Assembly (NCBI GenBank): GCA_045113475.1
Contig: JBGUIY010000054.1
Location: 1 to 29,856 of the forward strand
Length of the DNA: 29,856 bases
Origin: UBA4246 sp045113475
Lineage (GTDB): Bacteria > Bacillota > Clostridia > Christensenellales > Aristaeellaceae
Reading direction: 5' to 3'
Shown: piece by piece, positions 1 through 15,000 of the stretch
Numbering within the stretch: position 1 is the stretch's first letter
How the letters are laid out: each line of letters begins with the position of its first letter
Notes under the pieces: model-generated
What the model was told of the DNA's origin: nothing
What the model saw: the letters and a program-made list of their open reading frames with translations, nothing else
The model's database searches: none
Made by a program: the position numbers and the translations under genes

Positions 1-1
1 T

Positions 2-3000
2 GCGATGGGCGAACCGACCCAGTGGACTTTCACAATCGACGATAATAACAAGGACCATTCGCTGATCGGAGATGCTTCGATCGTCAACAAGAAAACTGCC
101 GCCATCGTCACGCTCACGAAGTACGTTGGCAGCACCGGCACGGCTTACTCTCTTGCAAACACCAGCTATACCGGTAGCTTCGTGCTTCAGCGCACCGTCG
201 ACAATGGGGAAACCTGGGAGACCGTTGCCACGCAGATCAACGGCCAGAGCGTGGCGACTACTGTGAACGCAAGCGGCCAGATCAGCGCCAATGTTCCCGC
301 GTTTGCCAGCAACGGCGCCGTTTACACCTACCGTTTTGTGGAGACGATGCCGGACGGATACTACGACCCGACAAACGGCAACACCGGGACCACCAGCTCC
401 GCCGAGGTCACGCTGGTTGAAAACGGCAAGGCCAAGAGCGATCCGACCCCCGTCACAATGTACAACCGGCAGCTGATGCAGGTCAACGTCTACAAGAACT
501 ACTATACCTGGAATACCAACGCTAACGCAAGCCAGGTCTCGGAAGATGCCACCAAAACGGCGAATATTTCACTGTACCGCTATCTCGGCACCGATACAAG
601 CACGCTTGAACAGGTCGACGTGACTAAGCCGGCTGCCAACACCGCGGCATCCTGGTCGAACCTGCCCCTGTTCGCGAGGGATGCTCAGGGCAACGAAACC
701 AAATACCAGTATCTGGTCACCGAGGAGGATATCGAAGGATATGTCCTCTATCAGGTAACGACCGGCGCTAACAACGGCACCAAGCTGGAGAAGGTTGAAA
801 TCGAAGACAAGGCGTACTATAAAATCGCGATTAGCAATAACAGCACATCCACCTCCTATACCGCGCGCTTCTACAATTTCAAAAACATCATCCCGATCCA
901 CGTGGTCAAGCGCAATTCCTACACGAACAATCCCAGTATTACCGGCTGCGAGATCACTGTATACGAAGAAGACAAGACGACCGAAGTGAAAGATCCCCTT
1001 AGTACTGCCAATGCCGATGCCTATCTGAGAGACTTGACATTGCCGTCAGGTACTACCGGCGCTGTCTTCTATCTGGAACCCGGCAGGGTCTACTATTACA
1101 AAGAGACCAAGACCGCGGACCACTATGCGTTCGATGCGGAGGCAAGCGGCGCCGATGAGGATGGCTTTATCAAGCTGGATCTGTCCGAGGTCACCCAGGC
1201 GACGATTGCCAACAACGGCCGTAACTTCACTAATACCTTCATTGCCGGCTCTGATGTGAAGAACAAGCCGGACCCGATGATCCGCATCAACAAGTACGAG
1301 GGTTCCCAGACCGGTATCGACGAGAGCAAGCCGGTCGACGGCGCTGAGTTCACCCTCTACAAGATGGAGGACGGCGCCTACCAGCCGGTGCTTGACGACA
1401 GCAATAACCCCGTAAAAATCGACACCAACAAAAACAGCAACGTGCGCGTGGAACCCGGCACCTATTACGTGGCTGAGACTACCGTGCCCGATGGTTACCT
1501 GAACCCCAACTCGGCGGAGATGGCAGCGGTCTACGGCAGCGATTATATCTACGACACAGCCACCGGCCGGACCTACATCGCGATCACGGTCGAGGATCAG
1601 CCCAAACAGGGCACTGCGGACAACATCCAGGTCTTCGAATTCAAGAATATCCCCAACAAAGCCGAACTCCGGGTCAAAAAGTACCTGGACAACGCGCTCA
1701 CCAACGGCTTCACGATCATAGTGACCGGCAGTGACGGCAGCACTGCCACCCAGCTGAGCGGCAACGCGGATGAGGTGGGCGTTGCGGTCTTCGCGGGCCT
1801 GCCTGTATACGCGGCGGACGGCAGCCTGATCACTTACACGATCTCCGAAGAGCTCGACGGGACGCTCTACAACAGGGTCTCTGATGATCAGACTGCACAG
1901 CTCACGCTGGGCGGCGTCGTCACCATGGACGAAGACGGCAAGGAGCTTGCGGTCTACAACGAGACCAAGGTGACCATCAGCACCAACAAGGTCTACTTCC
2001 ATACCTGGGATCACAACTACACCCAGAAGACCTATCCGATGGGCGGCGCCACGATCGGCCTGTTCGTTAAGAACGGCGACGGCGACTGGGAACGGATCGA
2101 TGTTGCGGTTTCCGACGATTCCGGCCGCGTCAGCTTCCATGACCTCGCCCGCGGGATCGAATACAAGCTCGTTGAGCTGGCCAGCAGCGATCCCACCATG
2201 TTCCCCTACGACAACGGCTTCAAGCAGTATCCCGCGGGCGGCGCGGATACCACGCTCATCACTGACAGCGAACTGAGCAATTACAGCGTACAGACTGTGG
2301 CAGCCGAGGAGACCGCGCCAAACGGCCTCCAGTCCGCCGCGAGCGTCGAAGCCGATACTTTCTTCAACGCCGACCACTGGGTGCAGTTCGATATCACCAA
2401 GTTGCTCGATCCTGTGCCCGGCCGTGTTCTGACTGCTGAAGAGGGCATTCCCGAAGGCGCGACCCCGGTCGACAACGCGATCTTCGAGCTCCACCGCATC
2501 AAGGTACCCGCCGGTGTGACCGATGTCACTTACCCCGGCAGTGGTTGGGAATTGATTGACGTATACTCCACCGGAAGCAAATACGTGGACGCGAACGGCA
2601 ATATCATTGTGCAGCACGGCGAATTCATGACTGATATCGATCAGGGCGTGGACGCAACCTACGTGTATCTGCTCATTGAAACCAATCCCGGTCCGACCTC
2701 CGGCGCCAACATCAATCCTTACTACCATTATACTTACTATCAGGCGGGCAGCGCATACAACGTCACGGTCAATGCTCCAGACGGTGAGAACGCAAGAAGC
2801 GGCCATTATACTATTGACACTGTCAATAAAGACAAGATCCTGAACTGGACCGAAGAAGGCCCCGGCGAATCAAAGATCTATCTTGGCACTCTGCGCATCG
2901 CCAAGTGGATGGACAGCCTGAACAAAGAAACCGGTGAATTCAACAAGAATTATCAGCCTCTGCCCAACGTCAAATTCAAGGTTTCTATGGGCGGCCGTGA

Positions 3001-6000
3001 CTTTATCAGCCTCACCACCGGCCTTGATATTGGAGAATCCGGCGTCTCCACTGCGCAGAGCGCGACCTACCAGCTCGAGATCGATGGTGATGAATACTAC
3101 CTGCTGGATTACGAAAATGAAGGCGGTGTAGTAAACAGAATGAATGTCACCAGCCTTGTGCAGCCATTCTCCTTCGGGGGCTATACCGGCTACCGTATCC
3201 CCATGACCCTGAAGGAGGTAAGCGCGCCTGAAGGCTACAGCTACATCACCGCGCCGTACGATTTCTATTTCTGCTTTGTGGATACAAAGCCTGACGAGGC
3301 CAGCGGCAATGTATGGGTCTTTAACGACGCCTATTATGTGCTGAGCTCCGGCACAGGCACCACCGAAACACTCGCTGCCAACCAGAGCGGCACGGCCTGG
3401 TACATCAGGTCTGCCGATGACACCGGCCTCGTCGCCGGCGACGGGCAGAGCCCGCTGCGTATCGTAGACTATCCGCTGAGCAACACCATGGTTTGGGTAT
3501 ATAAGTACGGCTATACGCCGAACGCCGAAACCAAGGGGCTGATCAGCAAGAAACTCGACGCCAAGAGTACCCAGTCGATCAGCCGGGAGCCTATCAACGG
3601 TGCGCAGCTCCAGCTCGAAAAGAAGGACACCGACGGCACCTTCAAACCCTGGAATTACCGTACAAATGCCTTCGGCACCTCGGCTCAGGCAAGCTTCAGC
3701 GTCGGAAGCAATGGCGGCTTCATGTTCCCGGACGGCCTTGCCAAAGGCGATTACCGCATTAAGGAAACCTCGCTGCCGGACAATTTCCGCAACACTTACG
3801 AAATGGCCTATGACGGCGCGAACGATCATTACCGTTACTTCACTGTGACCAACGCCATGCAGACGGTCACCATGTACAATCCGAAGAAGCCCACTCTGAA
3901 GTTTACCAAGAAGGATATGGCAGGCAATCCGGTCAGCGGCCTTCAGTTCTCGATCAAATCTGGCGGTAAAACTATAAACCTAACCACTGACGGCCAGGGC
4001 CAGGCTGTACTGGAGGGCTTTGAGTCGGGCACATATGGCTCCTTCACTGAAAACAAGACGGGCCTGTCCAAGGCATTCTTAAAGGATTATCTTGAGCAGT
4101 ATTACGGCCTTGGCGATTTGACGACCTCTGCGGGCATGCGGCTCGGTTACAGCTACTCAGTGGATGCCTCTGAATCGGGCACCAGGGTCGAGGACGGCAC
4201 AGAGTATGCTGTTACCGATAAGGACGTAGTCATCTCCGGCATAACCCCTGCCACCGATGACGACGGGGATTTCAACGCCATCAATGTCACCATCAAGAAC
4301 CCGGCACTCGGGAACATCACGCTCCAGAAGACCACCGAAAACGGGGGGACTCCCCTCCAGGGCGCGTCCTTCGCGGCGTACAAATGGCCGTTCCCGACCA
4401 CCTATATCCAGAACGATTCCAACACCGCCGAAGTCACCCCGCTTCTGAACGGGACCACCGTGAACGCGGGATGGACGCGTGTCGGCAGCAGCAACTTCAC
4501 CACCAACGCACAGGGCAAGATCGACGTGAACGCGCTCAAGAACCTTGAGCCCGGCGTTTACGCCCTCTACGAAACTTCTGCGCCGAACGGCTACGAAGTG
4601 CTGAAGGATGAAGACGGCAATACCATCGTCTACTACGTCGTGCTGACCGGCGGCCTGCCTGTCACAGTGAACGGCTTGCCCGAGAACGTGAACGTAGACG
4701 GCATGGATGAGCCGGTCAAGACCCTCTACACCGAGGGTGAAGACATCAGCGCTGCGATCGAGATCGCCGCGAAGAACCGCGAAAAGGTGAAGATCAAGGC
4801 CGCGAAACAGGTCGAGGAGGGCGAGCTCACCGATGAGATCGAGTGGGATATCACCCTGAACATCTACGACGCCGCTGATGCGGCCGCCTCGATTGCCAAT
4901 GCGCACATCACCAACAAGACCAATCAGAACACCGCAGTCTATTTCAAGGCCGGCAGCAGCGACGCCTATTTCAGCCAGAATACCACATATTATCTGGACG
5001 AGCTCATCACCGCGCCCACGCTGTATCGGATGGCGATCGAATCGGTGACGCTCATCAAGACCATTCCCTGTGTTGACGGAGGCGTTCCGACCACTGAGGA
5101 AACTGTCATCACCGCGGATGAAAACGGCCGTTATGCCTTTACCGTGAACGACCTGAGCGACCTTACCATCTCCGTCGTCAACGAATACCTGCGCGGTACT
5201 GCCAGGTTCGCCAAATACGCCGCCGAGGATGTCACGAAGTCCAACTACCTCTCCGGCGGCGCGTTCGAGGTCCGCGTCTTCGACAGCGAGGCCAATGACT
5301 GGGTACCTGTCCCGGGTGCCACCGTCACCGAGGAGAAAGCGAACGGCAAGGGTACCGGCATCTACTTTGCCGATATCCCGCTCATCAGCAAGGACGAGAC
5401 CACATACCGCATCTACGAGACCAAGGCGCCCGATCACTACTATGTGGACGGCGAAGAGGTCCCGGGCGCTTACGTGCTGGATACCACGATCTACAAGGAG
5501 TTCAAGCTGTCCGGCGAGAACAACGTAGAAGAGCTCCAGCCCTTTGACGAGTCCAACGATCTCGTCAACACCAAGGGCTACAACATCACGATCAAGAAGT
5601 GGAACAACATCTACGGCGCTTACAATCAGGGTGTCTACAGCGGACACGCGGGTCAGGTAACCTTCTCGGTCTACCACCTGGAGAACAATGCGTGGAAGAA
5701 AGTCAAAGAGTGCGACATCGACGCGAACGGCGTAGCCACCTACCTCACCGAACCCAGAGACATGTACGCCATCGAGGAGACTTACTTCAACGGCAACGAC
5801 TTCCTCGGCTTCGACAGCATGCGCATCGACAACAAGCTCCTGGAGCCTCAGCTCATCAACGTCGAAGGGCAAGACCGTTACGCCTATGTCTTCGACATGG
5901 CGGAGATCAAGCAGGATATCGCGGTCGACGCCTTCAACAAGCCCTATATGAAGCCTGAGATCCGGAAGCGCGACAATGGCGGCTATCCGGCGGACGTAAC

Positions 6001-9000
6001 ACCCAGAATGGCGTTCAGCATCTACGACCTGAGCACCATCACCACCGAATACAAGGTGACCGATGCGTTCGTCGACGGCATCGTCAGCAGCATGACGCCT
6101 GTCTTTAGCAACAGGACAACCAAGAACGGCAGCGACGAGGATGGCAAGTACTCATGGGCACGCTGGGAATCCGATGTTGCCGAAGAGCGCTGGGATTACA
6201 CCCGCACCTACCTGCTCGTCGAAACCCAGGTATACCCGGCTGACTCGGCTGACGGATACGACACCCTCAGGAAGGACGATACAAGGGTCCATTGGTATCA
6301 TGTGATCGAACCTGTTGAAGATCCGAACCCGGCCGCAACCTATGCCTACACGCTCTACAACGTTTACGGCGAGGCGGCCGCGTCCATCAGCAAGAAGGTC
6401 GAAATCGTCGACGAAAACGGCGAAAAGACCGAATTCAAAGAAGGCGATGATCCGATCGACTCTCTGCTGCTGAGCGGCGTCGAACTGTTCTACACGATAG
6501 AGCCCGGCATTGAGAGCCATAACCAGGCTCTGTCCAGCTATGTGGTAGCGGATACCGGCCTGAATTTCACGCCTGTTGCAGCTACGCAGCCCAGCTACAA
6601 GATCAATTCGATCACCGTGGGCAAGGCATCTCATAACATCGGGCACCTCGAATATGAGATCGATCCCAATGCCAGGATACAGGCACAGATCACCTTCCAC
6701 ATCAACGGGCAGCCAGACAGCCTTTCCGAGGCCAAACCTGTTTCCGACGGCCCGCAGACATTCACCGTGCCGGAGGACGCGAGAAGCTTCAGCGTCAGCT
6801 ACTTCAGCGAAGAAGTATTGAGCGGCACCAACGAATTGTATGCCCTGGGCGAAGACTTCAATCTTGACCCCATCACTGTGAGCATCAGCGTCGACAAGCT
6901 TCCGAAGGGCAGCTTTGAGCAGCCTGTCGTCGAACCTGAACTCATCAATAATACTGCGGCCGTCACACTCTCTTACCCCAAGTGGAAGGCTGACGGCAGC
7001 GGCACCGAAAGAGTGACTGATGACGCCGATGCCAGCGTTGAGATCCCGATCGGTTCTATCGAACTGCCAGTCGTGGAGATCGAAAAGACAGCGAGCACGG
7101 ATGTGCCCAGAATTGGCGTGCCTTTCACCTATTACATCACCATCAAGAACATCTCCGATGTACCCTTCAACGATCCTATTGTCATTGATATGCTGCCCAC
7201 GGGCATCGTCTATAATGACAAGTATGAGATTCAGGCTCAGGATACCGCCGCTGCCTTCTCGTCGGTCAGCGTAAGGCAGATTATTGGCAACACCACCACG
7301 CCGATCTATGACGGCAGCGAAGAATTGGACGGCAGTCCCGAGACCGCAGTGGTCGTTGAGATGAAAGGCACATTGAATCCCCACTCCAATGTGACGATCT
7401 CTCTGCAGACCGTTCCGGAGGAAAGCTCCGCGCACTATGTGACGGAAGACGAGCACGGAAATCTCGTCATGACCAACTACTCGCTCCTGACCTCCAGTGA
7501 GACCTCCTTCCATACTGTGGACAATCCGCATGGCTACAGCTTCAAGAAAGACCAGAACAGCTTCCCGGAACCCATACAGAAAGTTCTGGATGATGCCGGT
7601 CAGGAAGCGGTCACCCGTGAAAGCGGCCTGCATCCCTGGCTGTTGGATTACGAGACTGAACAGTTCGTTTACATTGAAGCGAGCGCAACCCTCACCCTGA
7701 ACACGAAAGATGCAGGCAACTTGGTGAAGGCCGTTTGGGCCGACCAGGATACCGGCTATCACCCGGAGGAGGGCTTCCTGGGTACTGCTACACGTTACCT
7801 CAACGCCGAGCAGACTAAGACAGGTTGGGTAAAATGGCAGCTTACCGCGACCAACGGCACCGATTTACCGCATTCCAATTATATTTTCGGTGATATCATC
7901 CCCAAGACCACAGACGGCAGAAACACCAAGTGGGATACTAACTTTGACCGCATCATCAATGTGACGAAGAACAAGACGCATCTGCCTGAGAGCTGCTACC
8001 GTGTGTATTACTACACGGGTACGGGCATTACCGAAACAAAGCTCAGGAACGACATAATCGCCAAGAAGACGGGTGAACTGACGGACTGGACCACCCAGCC
8101 GCCTGCAGATAAGGCTTCCATTACTGCCATTATCGTGGAGTTCTACGATGAGACTCAACCTGTGCTGCAGCCCGGCGATTCGCTGATCCTCAGCTATGAA
8201 ACGTCGGTCAAGGATTACGAAGATGAAGATTTCATCGCCATCTCCTACGAGAACGCGAACAACTCCTTCTTCTCCACCTACGACAGCTTCCCGTTAACCG
8301 TCAAGTCAAACGAAGTATCTGCGACCATCCTGGGCGGCGATGTCAGCATCGCAGGCGACCTGTGGATCGATGAGGACTGGGATGCCACGCAGGAGGACAC
8401 CAACCACAGGGATTACAGCGGCTATGCGATCATCCAGCAGCTGGTCGATGCATTCAGCATCAGCATGACTGACAACCGTTACAACAGCAACGTAATCAAT
8501 CGGGAAGTAACCGACGAAAACCCGATGCAGAACAATAACGAGTCGGTCTACCACTTCCAGTTCAATGAGCTGTCCCCCGCTCTGAACAATGCGACTCCGC
8601 TGTACTTCGATACGAGCGATCCCGCGACTGCGCATCTGAACGTGCGCGCGCTCAAGGGAAGCAAGCCTGCGAATTACACCATGAACGCCTCGTTCAGCTC
8701 CGCGCTGTGGAATACCGGTATCTTTACTCTGACCGAGTATGGCAGCAACCACTACGTTTCCGACGACCCGAATACCATTACCGCTGCCGACCCGAACGCA
8801 CATGACAGCAACTTCATGCCGGCTTCTGCTGCGAACAGCTCCTTCACCCGTCCGTTCTTCATCCTCTTTACGGAAAAGATCGACAAGAGCAAGGACATCG
8901 GCGTCAAGATGCAGCGCGGCCTCGAGATCACCAAGGTTGCGGCAGACGACCCCAGTATTAGAATCGAAGGCGCAAGCTTCTCTGTATACGGACCGTTCAA

Positions 9001-12000
9001 AGAGGGCGAGGGCACTGCCGCCAGCGGCAGCCCGCTCCGTTTCTCCATGGTAGAAGGTGTGTATGTGCTCGACGCCAGCGGCAGCGAAACCGTGCTGACC
9101 ACCAACGCGAACGGCGCACTGAAGATCGACGGTCTGAACTGGTGGAAGGAATATGTCATCAAGGAGATCGAAGCCGCAAACGGCTATGACCTTGCAGACG
9201 GCGTAACCTACACGCCTGACAGCACCGGTACTGTCGGCACTGAGATCGATAAGATCGACGAAACCACGTTCGTGCTGAAGCTTCCCAAGACGACCAAGAC
9301 CGAAAAGTACGACAAGGTAACCGCTGCCAACAAGCGCAAGGCGGAAGTTGTTCTGAACCTCGAGAAGCTTCTGAATACTTACGCACCGTCCGATTTCACC
9401 TTCAAGTTCGACCTTGATCTGAAAGACGAGGGCCTGAACGAAACCCTGAAGACGCTGAACAGCGAAGTGCTGGCTGCAGATCCGATACAGACACTCGAAC
9501 TGATTGTACATGGCGGAATGAACGCGAACGGTCAGGCCAGAGTCTATGGGTCTTACGATCCTGTCGTGCTGTACGGCGCAGGCACGTACACCTTCACCAT
9601 CACGGAGCTGTCCAATACCAATCCGGATTACGATACTGATAATCTCATCACCTACGACACCGAGAAAAAGGCCGTCACGGTAACGGTGGAATGGTCTGAC
9701 GAGGAACAGAAGTTGGTGGTAAGCAAGATCAAATACACCACTTCTGATGAGCTGGACGCGCAGACCTACGAGCTGATCGAGAACACCTTCACCTCCGTCA
9801 CCGACACTGCAGTCAAAAAGGTCTGGGACGACAATGATAACCAGGACGGCAAGCGGCCTGAATCCATCACCGCACAGCTGATGAAGAACAATGTGGTCGT
9901 CGGCTCTACTGCTGAGGTGAAAATCTACACTGAAAAGAAGGAGAGCATTGACGCCGTCACCATCAAGCTGCCTGACGATGACACTGAGTATCCCGTGACC
10001 TACACATGGAATGAGGATGAGGAAAGGTACATTGTCACCGTACACGATCTGCCCAAGTATGACAAGGACGGCCTGATCGTCTGGAGTTGGATCGAAACCA
10101 TAGAAACCGAAGGCTACAGCATGTCCGGACTCGTAACCGACTATGAGAACGCCGATTACGAGGGCGGCATCACCACCATCACCAACCGTTACACGCCCGG
10201 CAGATATTGCCTGACTGTGCTGAAGGTCTGGGATGACTACGGCGACGCCTTCGGCCTGAGGCCCGATGCGATCACTGTGCAGCTGTACAAAATGGTGGGC
10301 GGCAAGCTGTCCGGCCCGCTGAGCGTATCCACCAGCGTGACCCTGAAAGATGGCGATTACGTCGCTTCCGAGCCGGTCACCGACATCGTGCTCAGCGAGG
10401 ACAACAACTGGACTGCAGTAATCCTCGGCGTGGATAAGTATGAAGACGGCCAGTTGGTGAAATACTATTGGAAGGAAATCACCGATGTAAGCAAGAACGG
10501 GTACGAGCTGGACACCACTGACGCGGAATTGATTGACGGCGCATACTACATTCCCGCAAACGAGGCTTCCACCCGTGTCGGTTCCATCAAAAACAGCTAC
10601 GAGCCGGAGCCGATAGAACTCACGGTGGTGAAGATCTGGAATGACGAAAATGACCATGACGGTCTCCGTCCCGATCACATCGACGTGAAGCTGCTTGCAA
10701 ACGACGAGTTTGTCAAGACGCTGCGGCTCGACGAGCAGGGTGAGTGGAAGTGCACGGTAAATGACCTGCCAAAGTATAAGGACGGTAAGGAGATCACCTA
10801 CAGCATCGAAGAGTACGCGATCGAAGGCTACGATATCGAAGTAGGCGAGCTCATCGAGGACGAAGAAAATGAGAATGTGTATTCAGTCAAGGTAACGAAC
10901 ACACATAAACCCGTCATGACGGAAGCCGAAGTCACGAAGATCTGGGTCGACGAAGACAACAAGGCCGGTCAGCGTCCCGAGACGATCACCGTCAAGCTGA
11001 TCAAGAACAACAAAACGGATGCTCCGGTCAAGACGGTAACGCTGCCTTACAACGGCACAGACGAAGACATTAAGGTGATCAACACCGGTGATAATAACAA
11101 GTGGGCTGTTAAAGTCGTGAACCTGCCGGCATACGAGGACGGCGACCTGATCAGCTACAACTGGATCGAGGAGACGGAAGGTCTCGCGGCGCTCAACTAC
11201 AGCATGAGCGGGCTCAAGATTACCGAAAAGGACGGCGTCACCAAGGCTGAGATCACCAATACCTACGACACACAGAAGTACTGCCTGACCGTGATGAAGG
11301 TCTGGGATGACGCGAACGATCAGGATCGCATCCGCCCGGGCGAGATCACCGTAAGGCTGTACAAGCTCGACAAAGCGGGCAAGCCCGAGGAAGTGGCCTT
11401 CGCCACTGAAGTGGGCGGCCAAGCAAAGAAGGGCGCTGTGCTGAACGAAGCCAACAATTGGACCGTGATCGCCCTGGGCGTTGAGAAGTATCAGGCCAAT
11501 GCTGAAGGCGATGCGGCCGAAGAGATCACGTATTACTGGACCGAGGAAGGCACCGAGGGCTACGATCTGATCACGACTTATGTGACGATCCAGGGCGGGT
11601 CATACGTTGAAGCCAACGAAACCACGACCCGCCTCGCCACCCTTACAAACAGGTATGAGCCCGAAAAGACCGAGGTCACGGTGACCAAGGTCTGGGATGA
11701 CGCGGACGACCAGGACGGTCTGCGCGCCGAATCCGTCACCGTTGAGCTGCTGGCGGACGGCAAGCCGGTCGACGAGGCCGTGCTGAGTGAGACGAACGAT
11801 TGGAAGCACACCTTCACGGATCTGGCCAAGAACGCTGACGGCGAAAAAATCACCTATACTGTGCGCGAGATCAACGTACCCGAAGGCTATACGGTAACGA
11901 TCAAGCAGGCCGAGGATGAGCAGGGCGAAACCGTTGAAAACAGCTTCGTGGTGACCAACAGCCATGTGCCTGAGCTGATCGAGGTCAGTGTGACTAAGCT

Positions 12001-15000
12001 TTGGGACGATGCCGAGGATCAGGACGCCATTCGTCCGGATACCCTTTCCCTGACGCTGCTTGCTGATGGGACAAAGCTCAGCGAGCACGTGCTGAGCGCG
12101 GACGACTGGACGATCACGGTCAATAAACTGCCCAGGTTCAAGCAGGGCACTGAGATCGCTTACACCTGGGATGAGGAAGACGTACCGGAAGGCTACGAAC
12201 TTACCGGCAATGTGACCGAAGGCTATATCACCACCGTAACCAACAGGCATGAACCGGAGACCACGGAGGTCGGTGTTAAGAAGGTTTGGGACGACAACAA
12301 CGACTCCCATGCCAAGCGGCCTGAGAGCATCGTCATGGTGCTCTATGCCGACGGCGAGTCGATCACAACAGTAACGCTGAACGAGCAGAACAGTTGGACG
12401 CAGACCGTATCCGGACTGCTGGTCAATAAACCCGGCGAACAGGGCAAGCAGATTGTCTACACCTGGGACGAGGCCAACGTGCCTGAGGGTTACCAGAAGA
12501 CCAGCATCGCAATGGATGATGAAACGGCTGTAACCACCATTACGAACACGTATCTGACCGGTGTGCTGGAGATCACAAAGAGCTTCGAGGGCTATCCTGA
12601 GGATGCGCTGCTTGAGGATCTCAGCTTCACCATCACCGGACCCAGCTGGGAAGAGCCGCAGACGGTGACTTACGCCAAATTCACCGGCGGCAATTACACC
12701 ATCGATGATTTGGTGCCCGGCAAGTACACCGTGGTTGAAACCAACGCGTTCGAACTCATCACGGATTACACGCTGGATATTGTGGCGAGCACGATCAACG
12801 GCGCTGCCGCGGTAACCGCGCAGAACACAGCTGAGGCGCCTGCCAAGATCGAGCTTAAGAACGTTTACATCGAAGACTTCGGAACCCTGATCATCAAGAA
12901 GGCGTTCTGCGGTGCGCCCAAGACGGATACACCGTGGAGCGACGAGGCCAAGAAGCTGACCTTCACCGTAGTGCGCGTGGATGAGTCGGGCAACGTGATG
13001 ACCGGCACGGACGGTGAACCGCTGTGCAGGAAAGTCTTCACCTTCGAAGACCTGGTGGACAGCATCGACGATGAGTCCGGCAACCTGGTCAGGATGAAGA
13101 CCATCGAGAATCTCAAACCGGGCCTGTACAAGGTGACCGAGTCCAACGCCGACTTCATCATCACCGACTACACGCTGAACACCGATACCTCCATCATGGA
13201 AGACACTGTGAAAGTCGTCAAGGATGGCGAAGCCACGGCGGTACTCAAAAACAACTACAAGAAAGATCAGGGCATACTCGTCATCATCAAGACAGTGAGT
13301 GAGAACGTGGAAGGCAATCCGCAGCTGGATAACCTGGCCTTCAGGATCACCGGCGTGACCGATCCTGCCTTCGAGCTCACCGTGACGTATGCCGACTTCA
13401 CCGAAGGCCAGAACGGTGCAAAGTACTACGAAGCGACGGTACCGGTAGGCGAATACAAAGTTGAAGAGCTGAACGCCAACACCGTGCTCGATGACTACAC
13501 ACTGGCAGCTGAAGAGAGCACGACCTCCCTTACCGGACTTATCATACTGAAGAACGATTCCACCGACGCGGCGCTCGAAGACATCTACAAGGAGAACGAA
13601 GGCCAGATGGTGATCATCAAGTCCTTCATAGGTGTCGAAGAAGAGAGGGATGGCATCAAGGATGCGGAGAAGAACCTGCACTTCACGATCGCCGGCCCGA
13701 GCTTCCTTGAGCCCATCACCATCAGCTATGCTGACTTCGAGAACGGCCGCTATGCATTGCCGAACGATACCTACAAGAGTCTCTTCGTGGGAAGCTACAC
13801 TGTGACCGAGGTGCTCACGGACGCGGAAGGCCTGCTGACAGAGTTCAACTACACTTACGACGTGTCCGGCAGCACCACCAGCGGCAGCGCAGTCGTGACC
13901 GACGACGGTTCGGCCGCGGTGATCCACCTGACCAACAAGTATGATCTGCATTTCGGCAGCCTGACGATCGAAAAGGTCTTCGCAGGCACACCGGAAGGCG
14001 CGGATCTGAACAGCCTGAACTTCCATATCGAAGGACCTGAAGGCTTCAGCCGCGATGTGAGCTACAGCTCCTTCACGAACGGCAAGTACACTATCACAGG
14101 CCTGCGGGACGGTACCTACACCGTTACCGAAACCAATGCAGGAACACTGATCGCCGGCTATCAGCTTACGCCTGAAAGCGTACTGAGCGCCACCGGCACG
14201 GTCGTAAAGGCCGGAAATGCTTCGGTGCTGCTGAAGAATGTCTATGAGCAGCTGCTGGGCACGCTGATCCTTGAGAAGATCATCAATTATCCGGATCTCG
14301 CAGATTTCAGCGACCTGACGTTCCAGATTGACGGACCCAACGGTTATTCAAATACGATTACCTACGACGCTTTCACAAATGGCGTATATGTGCTTGAAAA
14401 CCTGGAAATCGGTGACTACACCGTCTACGAAACCAACGCGCCTTTCATTGCGGTGAACCTGAGACTGAGTGAAAACTCCGTAACCGCGCTGAGAGCGACT
14501 GTGACGAATGGCGACACCATTACGGCGACTCTGGACAACAGGTACATAATCATCAACACCAGCGCGTCGGTCATGAAGATCTGGGACGATATGGACAATC
14601 TCGAAGGCATCAGACCTGCCAGCCTCACTGCCACCCTGCTGGCGAACGACAGACCTGTACAGACGGTTGAACTGAATGAAGGCAACAACTGGATGGCCGA
14701 GGTGACCGGACTGCCCGCCTACGTAGGCGAGAGGCCGATCGTCTACACCTGGACCGAGGAAACTGTGCCGGGTTACACGCTGACCAGACAGACCAGCATG
14801 GGCAATGCCACAGTATTCGTAAACAGCCATACGCCGGCATTGACTTCCACATCTGTGGTGAAAGTCTGGGACGACAATAATGATGCTAACCATATGAGGC
14901 CCGTGAGTATACGCGTGAGATTGTCCAACGGCAGAAATTACACACTGAGCGCTGCCAACAACTGGTCGGTAACCGTGGACAATCTGCCCAAATTCAACGC

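Noticed and set aside
1046..14026. Several long minus-strand open frames (up to about 800 codons) opposite the giant adhesin gene
   Set aside because: They mirror the codon bias of the + strand gene, have no recognisable domains or signal sequences, and all lie inside a well supported coding region.
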